DNA from: Porticoccaceae bacterium | Lineage (GTDB): Bacteria > Pseudomonadota > Gammaproteobacteria > Pseudomonadales > Porticoccaceae | Direction of reading: 5' to 3' | DNA length: 33,672 nucleotides | NCBI GenBank assembly: GCA_029238255.1 | Contig: JAQWGK010000012.1 | Span: 1 to 33,672 of the forward strand | Shown: positions 14,159 to 21,719 of the stretch, piece by piece | Numbering within the stretch: the first letter of the stretch is position 1 | Layout of the letters: every line of letters begins with the position of its first letter | The notes under the pieces: generated by a model | The model's input: only the letters and a program-made list of their open reading frames with translations | Told to the model about the DNA's origin: nothing | The model's database searches: none | Position numbers and translations under genes: made by a program

Positions 14159-15286
14159 ATGCTAAAAAAACAATTATTCTGCCGACTGTTTATCAGCGGT
14201 TTTATTCTCAGCATTATGACTCTGCAAGTGCAGAGCAGTCCTGAGCCAGTCAAAATCCCTGAGCCTATTAACAGCCCTGAGCCAATTAACAGCCTTGAGC
14301 CTATAAAAAGCCCTGAGTCTGAGTTCGAAAGCGCCCCAAAAGATAATCAGGGGCGCTTTACCAATCATGGGGGTGAAATTTCCCATGGCTCGCTTTCGGT
14401 AAGACTGAAATTTTATCTGCGCCGCTTTGGTACGCTGTTCCGCAGTGATGCCGGCGCACCCAAAAGAGTCGCCAATCAAGCGGACTTTTTGCGCGATAAC
14501 CGCACTACAGCCACCGTTACCTGGATAGGCCATGCCACTCTGCTAGTACAGATGGAAGGGCTAAACTTTTTAACCGATCCCATCTGGTCTAAAACACCCA
14601 GCCCGCTCCCTCCAGTTGGCCCCAGTCGCTGGGTCGATCCCGGTATGACTATCGACGAGTTACCAGAGATCGACTTTGTGGTGATTTCTCACAATCACTT
14701 TGATCATTTGGATCTACCCACCCTGCGTAAGCTGGCTGCCCGAAATTCTGACACGATCTTTTTTGTCCCTCTGGGTAATGCCGATCTGTTGATTAAAAAG
14801 GGCATAACTCAGGTGCAGGAACTGGGTTGGGGAGAGACTGCCAACTTCAAAAATATCCAGATTCACTGTTTGCCTACCCAACACTGGAGCAAGCGAAAAC
14901 TATCGGATACCAGAAAATCACTCTGGGCTTCCTGGGCGGTTATCGGAACCGAGAGACGCTTTTACTTTGCCGGCGATACTGGCTATTTTGAGGGCTTTAA
15001 ACAGATTGGCGCCAAGCTTGGGCCCTTTGATTTAGCGGCAGTGCCTATTGGCGCCTACGAGCCTCGGGCGATGATGGCTGAAACCCATATGAATCCCGAA
15101 GAGGCGGTGCAGGCAGCGCTGGATGTGCAGGCAGAGACTGCCGTGGCCATACACTTTGGCACCTTTGATCTATCCGATGAGCCGCTTGCGGAGCCGCCAG
15201 TGCGTTTTAAAGCTGCGGCTAAGAAGACAGGTTTGGGGTTGGATAATAGTTGGGTATTAGATATTGGTGAGACGCGAGAGTTTTAA
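14159..15286 (+). CDS. Exported MBL-fold hydrolase, NAPE-PLD/UlaG-like
   Basis: A 375-residue metallo-beta-lactamase-fold protein. An N-terminal signal peptide is seen (residues 1-26, hydrophobic LFISGFILSIMTLQVQ). A low-complexity linker with repeated PEPINS-like units (about 28-56) follows, then the MBL core: WIGHATLLVQ, zinc ligands HNHFDH (178-183), H242, D273 (GDTGY), H310 and H332 (HFGTF). The pattern SPLPPVGPSRWVDPG is typical of relatives of N-acyl-phosphatidylethanolamine phospholipase D and lipoprotein-type lactonases. It probably hydrolyses a phosphodiester or lactone outside the cytoplasm. Palindromic elements flank it on both sides, leaving little room for a promoter; the Shine-Dalgarno sequence is weak. 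Confidence 0.87.
   Translation: MLKKQLFCRLFISGFILSIMTLQVQSSPEPVKIPEPINSPEPINSLEPIKSPESEFESAPKDNQGRFTNHGGEISHGSLSVRLKFYLRRFGTLFRSDAGAPKRVANQADFLRDNRTTATVTWIGHATLLVQMEGLNFLTDPIWSKTPSPLPPVGPSRWVDPGMTIDELPEIDFVVISHNHFDHLDLPTLRKLAARNSDTIFFVPLGNADLLIKKGITQVQELGWGETANFKNIQIHCLPTQHWSKRKLSDTRKSLWASWAVIGTERRFYFAGDTGYFEGFKQIGAKLGPFDLAAVPIGAYEPRAMMAETHMNPEEAVQAALDVQAETAVAIHFGTFDLSDEPLAEPPVRFKAAAKKTGLGLDNSWVLDIGETREF
14236..14325 (+). repeat. 18-base tandem repeat encoding a Pro-Glu-Pro linker
   Basis: About four to five units related to CCTGAGCCAATTAACAG encode PEP-[VI]-K/N-x-x repeats between the signal peptide and the catalytic domain. The unit length is a multiple of three, so the frame is kept. Confidence 0.75.
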
Positions 15287-15329
15287 AGGCGAAATTACAA
15301 TACCTAAGTCCGTTGTTCTATAGCCCCGT

Positions 15330-15510
15330 CATTCTACAGCCCCGTCATACTGGCGCAGGCCAGTATCCGTTAAATTTACGACGTAACACATAGATTCCCG
15401 CCTACGCGGGAATGACGGAAGAGGGGTATTTCTAATTTAGGATACAGCCAAAACCCTGAGATACTGGCCCCGGCCTGCGCCGGGGTGACGTTCCTGCGCC
15501 AGTATGACGG
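15330..15510. repeat. Palindromic intergenic elements (MITE/REP-like), copies 2 and 3
   Basis: Copy 2 has ATACTGGC-GCAG-GCCAGTAT (15347-15366) and ATTCCCGC-CTAC-GCGGGAAT (15394-15413), enclosed by CCGTCAT and ATGACGG. Copy 3 nests CCCCGGC-CTGC-GCCGGGG (15468-15485) within ATACTGG...CCAGTAT (15461-15505). Together with copy 1 they flank the MBL-fold gene. Confidence 0.75.
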
Positions 15511-15568
15511 AGAGCTAGGCAAATTGGAGTCAGGTAAATTGGGGGCAGATGAAAGTTTAACCCTGATT

Positions 15569-16036
15569 CTACTTAATTTTCTTCCTGTAACGCTTTTCCA
15601 TCCCATCAAGAAAGTTGCGAAGCACCTGATCCAGACATTCGCGGTAGTTCTTATGATCCGGGCGGCGGAATAGGGCGCTCAGTTCATGCTTACTTAAAAT
15701 TAGATCATTGAGTTTAAGTATCTCAAGAATATCGTCGGCCTGAAGATTCAGGGCGATTTTCAGTTTGCGCAATACGCTGTTATTGCTAACACGCTTTTCT
15801 GGCTCAGGAATGCCGTCTTCTCTAGGCCCTCTATTCTTGATAATCAGCCCATTCAAAAAACGCGCAAGATTAATATCTTCACAGAGCACATAGTCGGGCT
15901 CGCCTTCCCGTGCCAACCAAGTTTTAAGCTCAGCTCTGCTACCTTCATAGCCACCGAGTTTAAAGATAGAGAGCATTAGCGGATCGCTAAAATCAAACAC
16001 ATAGCGCACACGGCGCAAGATATCGTTATTGTCGAT
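15569..16036 (-). CDS. DUF1456 family protein (YehS-like)
   Basis: A protein of about 155 residues made of two DUF1456 repeats, each a small helical domain: NDILRRVRYVF ... LARFLNGLIIKNRG, then NNSVLRKLKIALNLQADDIL ... PDHKNYRECLDQVLRNFLDGM. It matches E. coli YehS in length and motifs; function unknown. The start is unusual. No ATG or GTG exists in frame upstream of the conserved region. Family alignment places the start at codon ATC (16036-16034), seven bases after a perfect AGGAGG. The alternative, TTG at 16018, would remove the first conserved residues and has no ribosome-binding site. It follows the DUF6172 gene by two bases, and the AGGAGG lies in that gene's last codons. Confidence 0.82.
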   Translation of the reverse strand: MDNNDILRRVRYVFDFSDPLMLSIFKLGGYEGSRAELKTWLAREGEPDYVLCEDINLARFLNGLIIKNRGPREDGIPEPEKRVSNNSVLRKLKIALNLQADDILEILKLNDLILSKHELSALFRRPDHKNYRECLDQVLRNFLDGMEKRYRKKIK

Positions 16037-16038
16037 GA

Positions 16039-16482
16039 CTAGTCCTCCTGTGAGGATTTTGCTGGCTGTGTGGGCCAGATAGACGACGGGGTTGGCGCTG
16101 CCTGCTGTTCTTGGGGCAGCTCCTTTTGAGACAGCTCTTCTTGTGGGAGCTCCCCGGACTCAAGGGACTCCGGTTGCTCCGGTGCTATCTCTACAGAAGC
16201 AGCTCCACCACCCTCAAGGGCTTTGGCGGTTATTTCCACATAGAGTGTCATATTATTTTGCTCTACCAAGGCATCAATACTCTTGGACAGCGTTGGTAGT
16301 TGCACCTCAACAGCAGTCTCTTCCGAGGCGCCAAGTTTGCAATCAAAACCCCAATACTTAGCTCCGCTGGGCAGAGTCTGCTTGCGTTCTTTTTTGAGGT
16401 ATTTTTTTATTTCATGTTTTACCGAGTCAACGATGCGGGGCACTTTTATTTTTGGGTGCTCTAACTTAAAGGTCTTTTTCAT
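16039..16482 (-). CDS. DUF6172 family protein with repetitive C-terminal tail
   Basis: A 147-residue protein from the ATG at 16482. Residues 1-95 carry what I recognise as the DUF6172 pattern: MKKTFKLEHPKIKVPRIVD, then VKHEIKKYLKKERK, GAKYWGFDCKLG and TLYVEITAKA. The family is small, conserved in marine gammaproteobacteria and of unknown function. The remaining third is a low-complexity Pro/Glu/Gln/Ser tail with repeated ELPQEE/ELSQKE units, probably disordered and longer than in relatives. A start nine codons upstream is possible, but the ATG at 16482 matches the family and has AGGA at suitable spacing. It is transcribed with DUF1456. Confidence 0.75.
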   Translation of the reverse strand: MKKTFKLEHPKIKVPRIVDSVKHEIKKYLKKERKQTLPSGAKYWGFDCKLGASEETAVEVQLPTLSKSIDALVEQNNMTLYVEITAKALEGGGAASVEIAPEQPESLESGELPQEELSQKELPQEQQAAPTPSSIWPTQPAKSSQED

Positions 16483-16629
16483 TCGAATCCTACTGGAGTG
16501 GATAGCCACTATATATGTGATATTTCTAATGGCGTGCAGTGTAATGTTTATGAAGGGATTCTACCATGGCTTAAAAATAAGCTTTTGAGGGGAAGAGGTT
16601 AAAGATAGCGCAGTTCTGATTTTGTCTTA

Positions 16630-17154
16630 TTACCAGTGCTCTGGTTTATTTAACACACTGGCACAACGGGCTACACCACTTATATTCTCTAAAGCACCAA
16701 CCCTTAATTCCTGACTCATCCAGGCCTCAGGAAACTGAATTTTATGGGGCGGACGAATCTTATAATCCGCTTTAAAACCTGTTCTTGAGTAGTATTTAGG
16801 ATCGCCAAGGACCATCACAAAGCTGCCGTTGCGTTTCTTAAGTGTCTTCAGACTCTGCTCTATAAGCGCTGTACCCACACCTTCGCCCTGTGAATCTGGA
16901 GCAACAGCCAGAGGTGCAAGAATATAGGCATGGTTAATATCCTCTCCTTCCAAAGTAATTCTGGTAAAAAGACTATGGCCGAGGATTTTATGGTCTTGTT
17001 CGGCTACCAAAGAGAGTAGTGGCTGTGCGGTTTTATCTTCCAGAAGATCAATAGTTAGTTGGGATACGATTGGCCCTTCCGATTGACCAAATGATTCCAG
17101 ATGAACTGTTCGAATATTCTCTTTATCGCTGTCGTTTGATTCTCTGATTTGCAT
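16630..17154 (-). CDS. GNAT family N-acetyltransferase (YhbS-like)
   Basis: A 174-residue acetyltransferase. The acetyl-CoA pyrophosphate-binding motif A is clear: ILAPLAVAPDSQGEGVGTALIEQ (about residues 79-101, with Q/G-x-G-x-G/A). VMVLGDPKYYSRTGFK follows, typical of YhbS/COG3153 proteins. N-terminal residues (IRESNDSDKENIRTVHLESFG) match the family. The acceptor is unknown. It is transcribed on its own between the MmcQ-like gene and the DUF6172 pair. Confidence 0.87.
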   Translation of the reverse strand: MQIRESNDSDKENIRTVHLESFGQSEGPIVSQLTIDLLEDKTAQPLLSLVAEQDHKILGHSLFTRITLEGEDINHAYILAPLAVAPDSQGEGVGTALIEQSLKTLKKRNGSFVMVLGDPKYYSRTGFKADYKIRPPHKIQFPEAWMSQELRVGALENISGVARCASVLNKPEHW

Positions 17155-17198
17155 AATATTTCTGTCTGGTTGTGTGCTTAAGGTTATTTCAACTTTAG

Positions 17199-17561
17199 CT
17201 AATCCTGATTGAGGCCGAGCTCCTTTTGCTTTTTCTTGGTTAGCCCTAGTGAAACAATGCGGTGAGATTCTTTAATGTAGTACTCGAGTTCCTCAGAATT
17301 TCCGGAATCATCGTATTTTTGAATCCACTTCATACCGCGTGTCCCCAGGTAAGGTGCAAGTCTAAATCCCGGCTCATCACGCAATATTTCGAAGTTAAGG
17401 TCAGAGGTTTTAAAGGTGAAGGCGGGTGCATCGGATTTCCCCCAGCCTCCAATAGCAAATACTTTTCCTCCTACTTTCCAAACATGGGAGTTGCCCCATT
17501 GGGAGACGTAGGAGGTTGCTGGGAGGGAGCTGCAGAATTTATTGTATTCTTCAAAGGTCAT
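17199..17561 (-). CDS. MmcQ/YjbR family protein
   Basis: A 120-residue protein of the MmcQ/YjbR (CyaY-like fold) family. Recognisable parts are the N-terminal EEYNKFCSSLPATSY, the HVWKVGGKVFAIGGWG strand pair, FKTSDLNFEILRDEPGFRLAPYLG, and a C-terminal helix IKESHRIVSLGLTKKKQKELG. The double-wing fold has been proposed to bind DNA, but the function is unproven. The length is standard for the family. Confidence 0.88.
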   Translation of the reverse strand: MTFEEYNKFCSSLPATSYVSQWGNSHVWKVGGKVFAIGGWGKSDAPAFTFKTSDLNFEILRDEPGFRLAPYLGTRGMKWIQKYDDSGNSEELEYYIKESHRIVSLGLTKKKQKELGLNQD

Positions 17562-17598
17562 GCTTCTTTTCCTTTGTTGCTTTCAAATTTCTTAATAG

Positions 17599-17616
17599 AT
17601 TCAAGTCTGATCCTGT
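17599..17616 (+). repeat. Degenerate copy of the dispersed repeat
   Basis: GATTCAAGTCTGATCCTG resembles the GAGTCTGACCCT core with two changes. It lies in the 230-base gap between the MmcQ-like and YaeQ genes, far from the accessory island, showing that the repeat is dispersed in this genome. Confidence 0.45.
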
Positions 17617-17793
17617 TTTCGTATTCTCTATAAAGATAGCTGAAGAAAAAGTGTCCGAGGAAGATTGTTAGATATTTCTTTATGGTAGGTTTGCCCAGAT
17701 ATGGAGCGCTAAAAAAACGCTTTAATTGCAAAGAATAAATCTGATGGTAGACAATGTTTTAGCTTGCCTGATATTTAAGATGGGAATGGAAAA

Positions 17794-18330
17794 TTAGTAC
17801 AGCTCTTCCAACGCAAAATCCAGATTTAATTCCCCACAGTTCCAGTTAACTTCCTTATCCTGAATACTTACCTGCAGATCAATACCACGCTCCACAAGCC
17901 CCGCCATCGCCTGAGTGGTATCTGGGTCTATATGCCTAATAGTCAAATTCTTAAATCGACTGATCTGCGATTGCATCTGTTTCCACCACATATCCGCACC
18001 ACCGGTGCCATAGGTATAAACAATCACTTGCTGGGATCGGCCGCAGGCCTTTTTTAGGCGCTTCTCACTGGGTAGTCCCAGTTCAATCCACAGTTCGATA
18101 TCGTCGCTAAGGCTTTTCTGCCACAGGTCGGGTTCATCGTCGGTGCTTAGGCCTTTGGTAAAGCTTAGGGAGTCGCTGGCGTGGAGGGCAAAGGCCAGTA
18201 GTCGCACCATTAGGCGCTCATCGGTTTCTGAGGGGTGTTGGGCCAGGGTCAGGCTGTGCTGTTGGTAGTAGTGGCGATCCATATCGATCACATTGAGTTC
18301 TGCTTTGCAGATGGTTGCACTTAGAGCCAT
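17794..18330 (-). CDS. yaeQ: YaeQ family protein
   Basis: A 178-residue protein with YaeQ features along its full length: MALSATICKAELNVIDMDR, ETDERLMVRLLAFALHA, GLSTDDEPDLWQKSL, WIELGLPSEKRLKKACGRS, VIVYTYG and the C-terminal ELNLDFALEELY. YaeQ has a fold related to PD-(D/E)XK nucleases. Its cellular role is not settled, although suppression of rfaH haemolysin defects was reported for an E. coli homologue. Length is normal. A 140-base gap to the CPXCG gene suggests its own promoter. Confidence 0.9.
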   Translation of the reverse strand: MALSATICKAELNVIDMDRHYYQQHSLTLAQHPSETDERLMVRLLAFALHASDSLSFTKGLSTDDEPDLWQKSLSDDIELWIELGLPSEKRLKKACGRSQQVIVYTYGTGGADMWWKQMQSQISRFKNLTIRHIDPDTTQAMAGLVERGIDLQVSIQDKEVNWNCGELNLDFALEELY

Positions 18331-18474
18331 GGTGGTGGGACCTTTTTACGCTGTGGGATTGCGCTGATTAATTTTTATGCTGGCAATGGTACAGGAGTTA
18401 TTGCTGTGAGGAGTCGGCTATTTTAGGAATATTTAATAGCTCTTGGTTAAAAGCTATGGGTTAAAAATTCTTTA

Positions 18475-18663
18475 CTAAAATCCAAGATCTTCCTGAGTGG
18501 CTTCGACGCTGACTTCATCGCCATAGACCTGAGTTTGAATCAGGATTGGGCGACAGCAGACAAAGCAGTCTTCGGTATAGGTTTGCGATTCGGAGGGGTC
18601 GACCAGTAGGGTGATGCTCTCCCAGCAAAAGGGGCAGGTGATCTGTTCTTCGTGGAGATGCAT
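18475..18663 (-). CDS. CPXCG motif-containing cysteine-rich protein
   Basis: A 62-residue zinc-ribbon-like protein. Two cysteine pairs are seen: CPFC (residues 10-13) and CFVCC (about 33-37). The middle segment [18 protein letters not shown] matches the CPXCG family, which usually has CPYCGE and YIEDCxVCCRP. The first motif here is CPFCWE, with tryptophan in place of glycine. It probably binds zinc; function unknown. It lies 13 bases downstream of the enoyl-CoA hydratase-like gene and may be co-transcribed with it. Confidence 0.85.
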   Translation of the reverse strand: MHLHEEQITCPFCWESITLLVDPSESQTYTEDCFVCCRPILIQTQVYGDEVSVEATQEDLGF

Positions 18664-18676
18664 AGGCTATCTGTAA

Positions 18677-19807
18677 TTATTTGAGGTTGGCGAGAGGGTG
18701 CTGATTTTCCGGCCATGGGCTGTTAAAAAAGGGCGCGACCATCTCTGGGGTAATATCTTCAATACGCGCTGGGTTCCACTTCGGATTCTGGTCTTTATCC
18801 ATGGCCAGGGCGCGGATACCTTCGACGGTTTCACTGCTCTCAGCGCGGCGATTAAGGTGGTTGGTATAGAAGCAGTGCTGAACTATGGTTCGCTCCATCC
18901 GCAGATCATCGGCCATGCACAGTTCTCGTCCGCGGCGAATCTGTTCCAGTGTGACGTGGAGCATTAGCGGTGAGCGTTGGCGCAGGGTTTTTAGGGTCTC
19001 TGTTGCCCAGTGGTTATTGGCATTTTCCAGTGCCTGAATAATGTCCCCTAGAGTTGGAAGGCTAAAAATAGAGTCGATCTGACTGTCCAGCCATTGGGGC
19101 TGTGGCGGGGTTTTGGTCAGTTGATTTTGCAGTTGCTCGAAACGCTGTGTGGGGCTGAGCTGAGTATTTTTGGTCAGGCTATTCCACAGCTCGGGTAGGC
19201 TTTCAGTGGCTGCCAGTGCATCGGCAAGACCTACGGCCAGTGCTTCATCGCCAGTTAGCATCTGTCCGCTTAGGGCAAGATATTCGCCGCTAGCGCCGGG
19301 GCAGCGACTGAGGAAGTAACCGCCGCCAACATCGGGGAACAGGCCGATCTTGGTTTCCGGCATGGCCATCTTGGTTCTCGAACTTACGATACGCAGGTCG
19401 GCGCCCTGTGCGAGGCCCATTCCGCCTCCCATCACCACGCCATCCATAAAGGCGATATAGGGTTTGGGGTAGTGGTAGATCAGGTGGTTTAAGCGGTATT
19501 CGGCGGTAAAAAAGGCTTCGAGATTGGGGTCTTCGGCGATGGCGGCATCGTAGAAGAAGCGGATATCACCGCCGGCACAAAAAGCGCCAAAGGGGCCCTG
19601 TTTATTATTGCCGCGAATGGCGACTACTTCGATACGGGGATTGTCGAGCCATTCAATGAGCACGGCGCTGAGTCTATTCACCATCTGCAGGGTTAGGGCA
19701 TTTAGGGCTTCGGGTCGGTTGAGGGTGATTAGGCCGACGCCGGCAATAGTCTCGGTTTGAATCTGGCTCTCAATCTGGCTCTCAATTTGGCTCTGGTTCT
19801 GGCTCAC
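18677..19807 (-). CDS. Enoyl-CoA hydratase/isomerase family, 3-hydroxyisobutyryl-CoA hydrolase type
   Basis: A 376-residue crotonase-fold enzyme with the longer HIBCH-type architecture. The oxyanion-hole segments are FCAGGDIRFFYD (about residues 77-88) and MDGVVMGGGMGLAQG (about 121-135). The catalytic acid residues are E151 (AMPETKIGLFPDVGGG) and D159. The C-terminal region (GIRALAMDKDQNPKW, then PFFNSPW) is typical of HIBCH. It should hydrolyse 3-hydroxyisobutyryl-CoA in valine degradation. The first 20 residues are a low-complexity Gln/Ser/Ile/Glu repeat (SQIESQIESQIQ) encoded by 12-base units, not seen in relatives I recall. The domain itself starts near residue 22. Confidence 0.86.
   Translation of the reverse strand: MSQNQSQIESQIESQIQTETIAGVGLITLNRPEALNALTLQMVNRLSAVLIEWLDNPRIEVVAIRGNNKQGPFGAFCAGGDIRFFYDAAIAEDPNLEAFFTAEYRLNHLIYHYPKPYIAFMDGVVMGGGMGLAQGADLRIVSSRTKMAMPETKIGLFPDVGGGYFLSRCPGASGEYLALSGQMLTGDEALAVGLADALAATESLPELWNSLTKNTQLSPTQRFEQLQNQLTKTPPQPQWLDSQIDSIFSLPTLGDIIQALENANNHWATETLKTLRQRSPLMLHVTLEQIRRGRELCMADDLRMERTIVQHCFYTNHLNRRAESSETVEGIRALAMDKDQNPKWNPARIEDITPEMVAPFFNSPWPENQHPLANLK
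19750..19805 (-). repeat. 12-base tandem repeat at the 5' end of the crotonase gene
   Basis: On the coding strand a unit of the type AGCCAAATTGAG/AGCCAGATTGAG recurs three to four times and encodes SQIE repeats. The frame is preserved. Confidence 0.7.
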
Positions 19808-19867
19808 AGAGGGTTCTCCTTTTCTTTCTCTTGCGGTGTTGGTGAGAGCGATTAGTGTAAGCGGATT

Positions 19868-20887
19868 TTAGTTCTGTTGCAGGGGGGCGCTTTGCAGCTT
19901 TTTAAGGTTTTTGCTGCCGGTTAGAAACATGGCCCAGCGCAGCTGTTCGCGAAATATTTCAATTTGTTCAATAACCGCTTCGGTGGACTCTAGTGCCGGC
20001 GCTAAAAAAGGCTGTGCTATGGCGCTCATATTGGCGCCGAGTCGAATGCTGCGGGCAATATCCAGTCCGTTGCGCAGGCCGCCGGAGGCGATTAAGCCGA
20101 GCTGTTGAGATTGGCTGCGCAGTTGGGGAATCAGTTGGGCGCTGTTCATTCCCCAGTTGATAAAGGGTGCGGCTATCTGTTGTTCGCGGGTCTGGTCGGT
20201 ACGGGCATTTTCAATACTGGCCCAGCTGGTGCCGCCGCGTCCGGCGATTTCAATCCACTGGACACCGACGTCGATTAAACGCTGGGCTGCGATTGGTCCT
20301 ATACCGGCGCCAACTTCTTTAATAATGACCGGTACGCTAAGGGTGGCGCAGCACTTTTCGATGGCGTCCAGTACGCCGCGCCAGTCGCGATCACCGTTTG
20401 GTTGAACCAGTTCTTGCAGCGGGTTCAGGTGAATCATCATGGCGTTGGCCTGAACGCTGTCGACGGCGCGCTGTGCGAGCTCAACACCATGCTGTTGCAA
20501 TTGGGTGCCGCCGAGATTGCCTAGCAGTATGGCTTTGGGTGCCCAGCGGCGCAGGTCCTGCAGCTGTTTATTTTGTGCCGCGTCTTGTAGGGCCGCTCGC
20601 TGTGAGCCCAGTGCCATGGGGATTGCGGTGTGATCGGCGGCTTCTGCTAGATGTCGGTTGATGGCTTCGCCGCGCTCGCAGCCGCCGGTCATGGCGCCAA
20701 TCAGCAGTGGCGCGGAGCAGTATTGTTTGAGGAAGACGGTTGAGCAGTCAATATCTTCTGTGTGCAGTTCGGGCAGGCAGTTGTGCTCAAAGCGAATACG
20801 ATCAAAGCCGGCTGATTCTGTGGCCTGATGTTCGGTTTGCAGGGCCAGATGGATATGGTCTGCTTTGCGCTGGCTGATATCAGTCAT
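19868..20887 (-). CDS. fni: Type 2 isopentenyl-diphosphate isomerase
   Basis: A 339-residue FMN- and NADPH-dependent type 2 IPP isomerase. It starts with the family signature RKADHIHLAL, then FDRIRFEHNCLPEL, PLLIGAMTGGCERG (about residues 62-75), GSQRAAL, MIHLNPLQELVQPNGDRDW, the phosphate-binding ASGGLRNGLDIARSIRLGA and the tail. It interconverts IPP and DMAPP, feeding GGPP synthesis by CrtE. The ATG at 20887 overlaps the blh gene by eight bases; a longer frame from 20923 would lie wholly within blh and lacks family similarity. It is the last gene of the phototrophy operon. Many proteorhodopsin operons carry a type 2 idi in this place. Confidence 0.93.
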   Translation of the reverse strand: MTDISQRKADHIHLALQTEHQATESAGFDRIRFEHNCLPELHTEDIDCSTVFLKQYCSAPLLIGAMTGGCERGEAINRHLAEAADHTAIPMALGSQRAALQDAAQNKQLQDLRRWAPKAILLGNLGGTQLQQHGVELAQRAVDSVQANAMMIHLNPLQELVQPNGDRDWRGVLDAIEKCCATLSVPVIIKEVGAGIGPIAAQRLIDVGVQWIEIAGRGGTSWASIENARTDQTREQQIAAPFINWGMNSAQLIPQLRSQSQQLGLIASGGLRNGLDIARSIRLGANMSAIAQPFLAPALESTEAVIEQIEIFREQLRWAMFLTGSKNLKKLQSAPLQQN

Positions 20888-21719
20888 ATTGCTGCGGTTC
20901 CCGGTGTCCGTAAATAAAATCAACCAATAACATATGGGGCACTGTCAGTGCGGCAAGGCCGATAAAGGTGAGTTGTATCAGTGTTGGTGCTATTTCACTG
21001 TTGGCCTGCAGGGCAAAGTACAGGGCTGCTGCAGCATAGGCCAGCAGACTGTATATCAGCGCTTCAAGGGCGCTGCGGCGGCGTTCATTCTGGCGGATGC
21101 TGCGCCAGATTCGCAGCATATGGCCGCGGCTGTGTGAGAGGCAGAAGTAGATTGCAAAGCTGACCAGTGGCGGCAGTAGATAGGCCAGTGCAATCAGTAT
21201 TGCGAGGCTGAGCAGGGTGCTGCGCCAGCGCTGTTGATAGATGCTGTAGATACCATAGGCAAATAGGCCGACGGCCCAGGGCAGCAGCAGTTGTTGAATC
21301 TGTTGCAGTAGCCAGAGGCTGTTCTCGGCGCCGATTAATACTGCAAACAGCGGCTCTACGGCGCTGCTTTGAAATGCGGGTATGGCAATCACTACCAGTC
21401 CACTATGGGCGATCAGTGGCAGCCATGCGTCTTTTGAGCTGGGGGCGCTGACAGGGTGAATATCACTGCTGCCAAAATGCAGGGCTGAGATAAGCAGGAA
21501 AAAGATCAAGCTGGGTAGCGGGTATAGCCACCAGAGACCGGCTACGCCGGCGGCTAACAATAAATAAATCAGATGGAATGCTATCCAAGGGCCGGTGCCA
21601 CTGGGCCAACCGGCACGTCGCGCAACGGCGGCATCAAGGCCGCCGTGGGGGACGCCAATCAGCATAATAGCGGCGATGGCTATTAGGGATGGATTGGATA
21701 GCAGGCTTGGGTCAGGCAT
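20880..21719 (-). CDS. blh: Beta-carotene 15,15'-dioxygenase, Brp/Blh family
   Basis: A 279-residue integral membrane enzyme that cleaves beta-carotene into two retinal molecules. It has about seven hydrophobic segments and the metal-binding histidine motifs of the family: MLIGVPHGGLDAAVARR (about residues 19-35), SALHFGSSDIH, SHSRGHML and PHMLLVDF near the C-terminus. It lies immediately downstream of crtY, with an eight-base overlap, and overlaps idi2 by eight bases. Its product is the chromophore of the proteorhodopsin encoded at 26.4-27.1 kb. Confidence 0.93.
   Translation of the reverse strand: MPDPSLLSNPSLIAIAAIMLIGVPHGGLDAAVARRAGWPSGTGPWIAFHLIYLLLAAGVAGLWWLYPLPSLIFFLLISALHFGSSDIHPVSAPSSKDAWLPLIAHSGLVVIAIPAFQSSAVEPLFAVLIGAENSLWLLQQIQQLLLPWAVGLFAYGIYSIYQQRWRSTLLSLAILIALAYLLPPLVSFAIYFCLSHSRGHMLRIWRSIRQNERRRSALEALIYSLLAYAAAALYFALQANSEIAPTLIQLTFIGLAALTVPHMLLVDFIYGHREPQQYD

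Noticed and set aside
13984-15510. Palindromic repeats as a CRISPR array
   Set aside because: Few copies, unequal spacing, each copy itself palindromic and variable, and no cas genes nearby.
20398-20661. Plus-strand open frame inside idi2
   Set aside because: Shadow of a GC-balanced real gene; arginine/alanine/cysteine-rich product without family resemblance.
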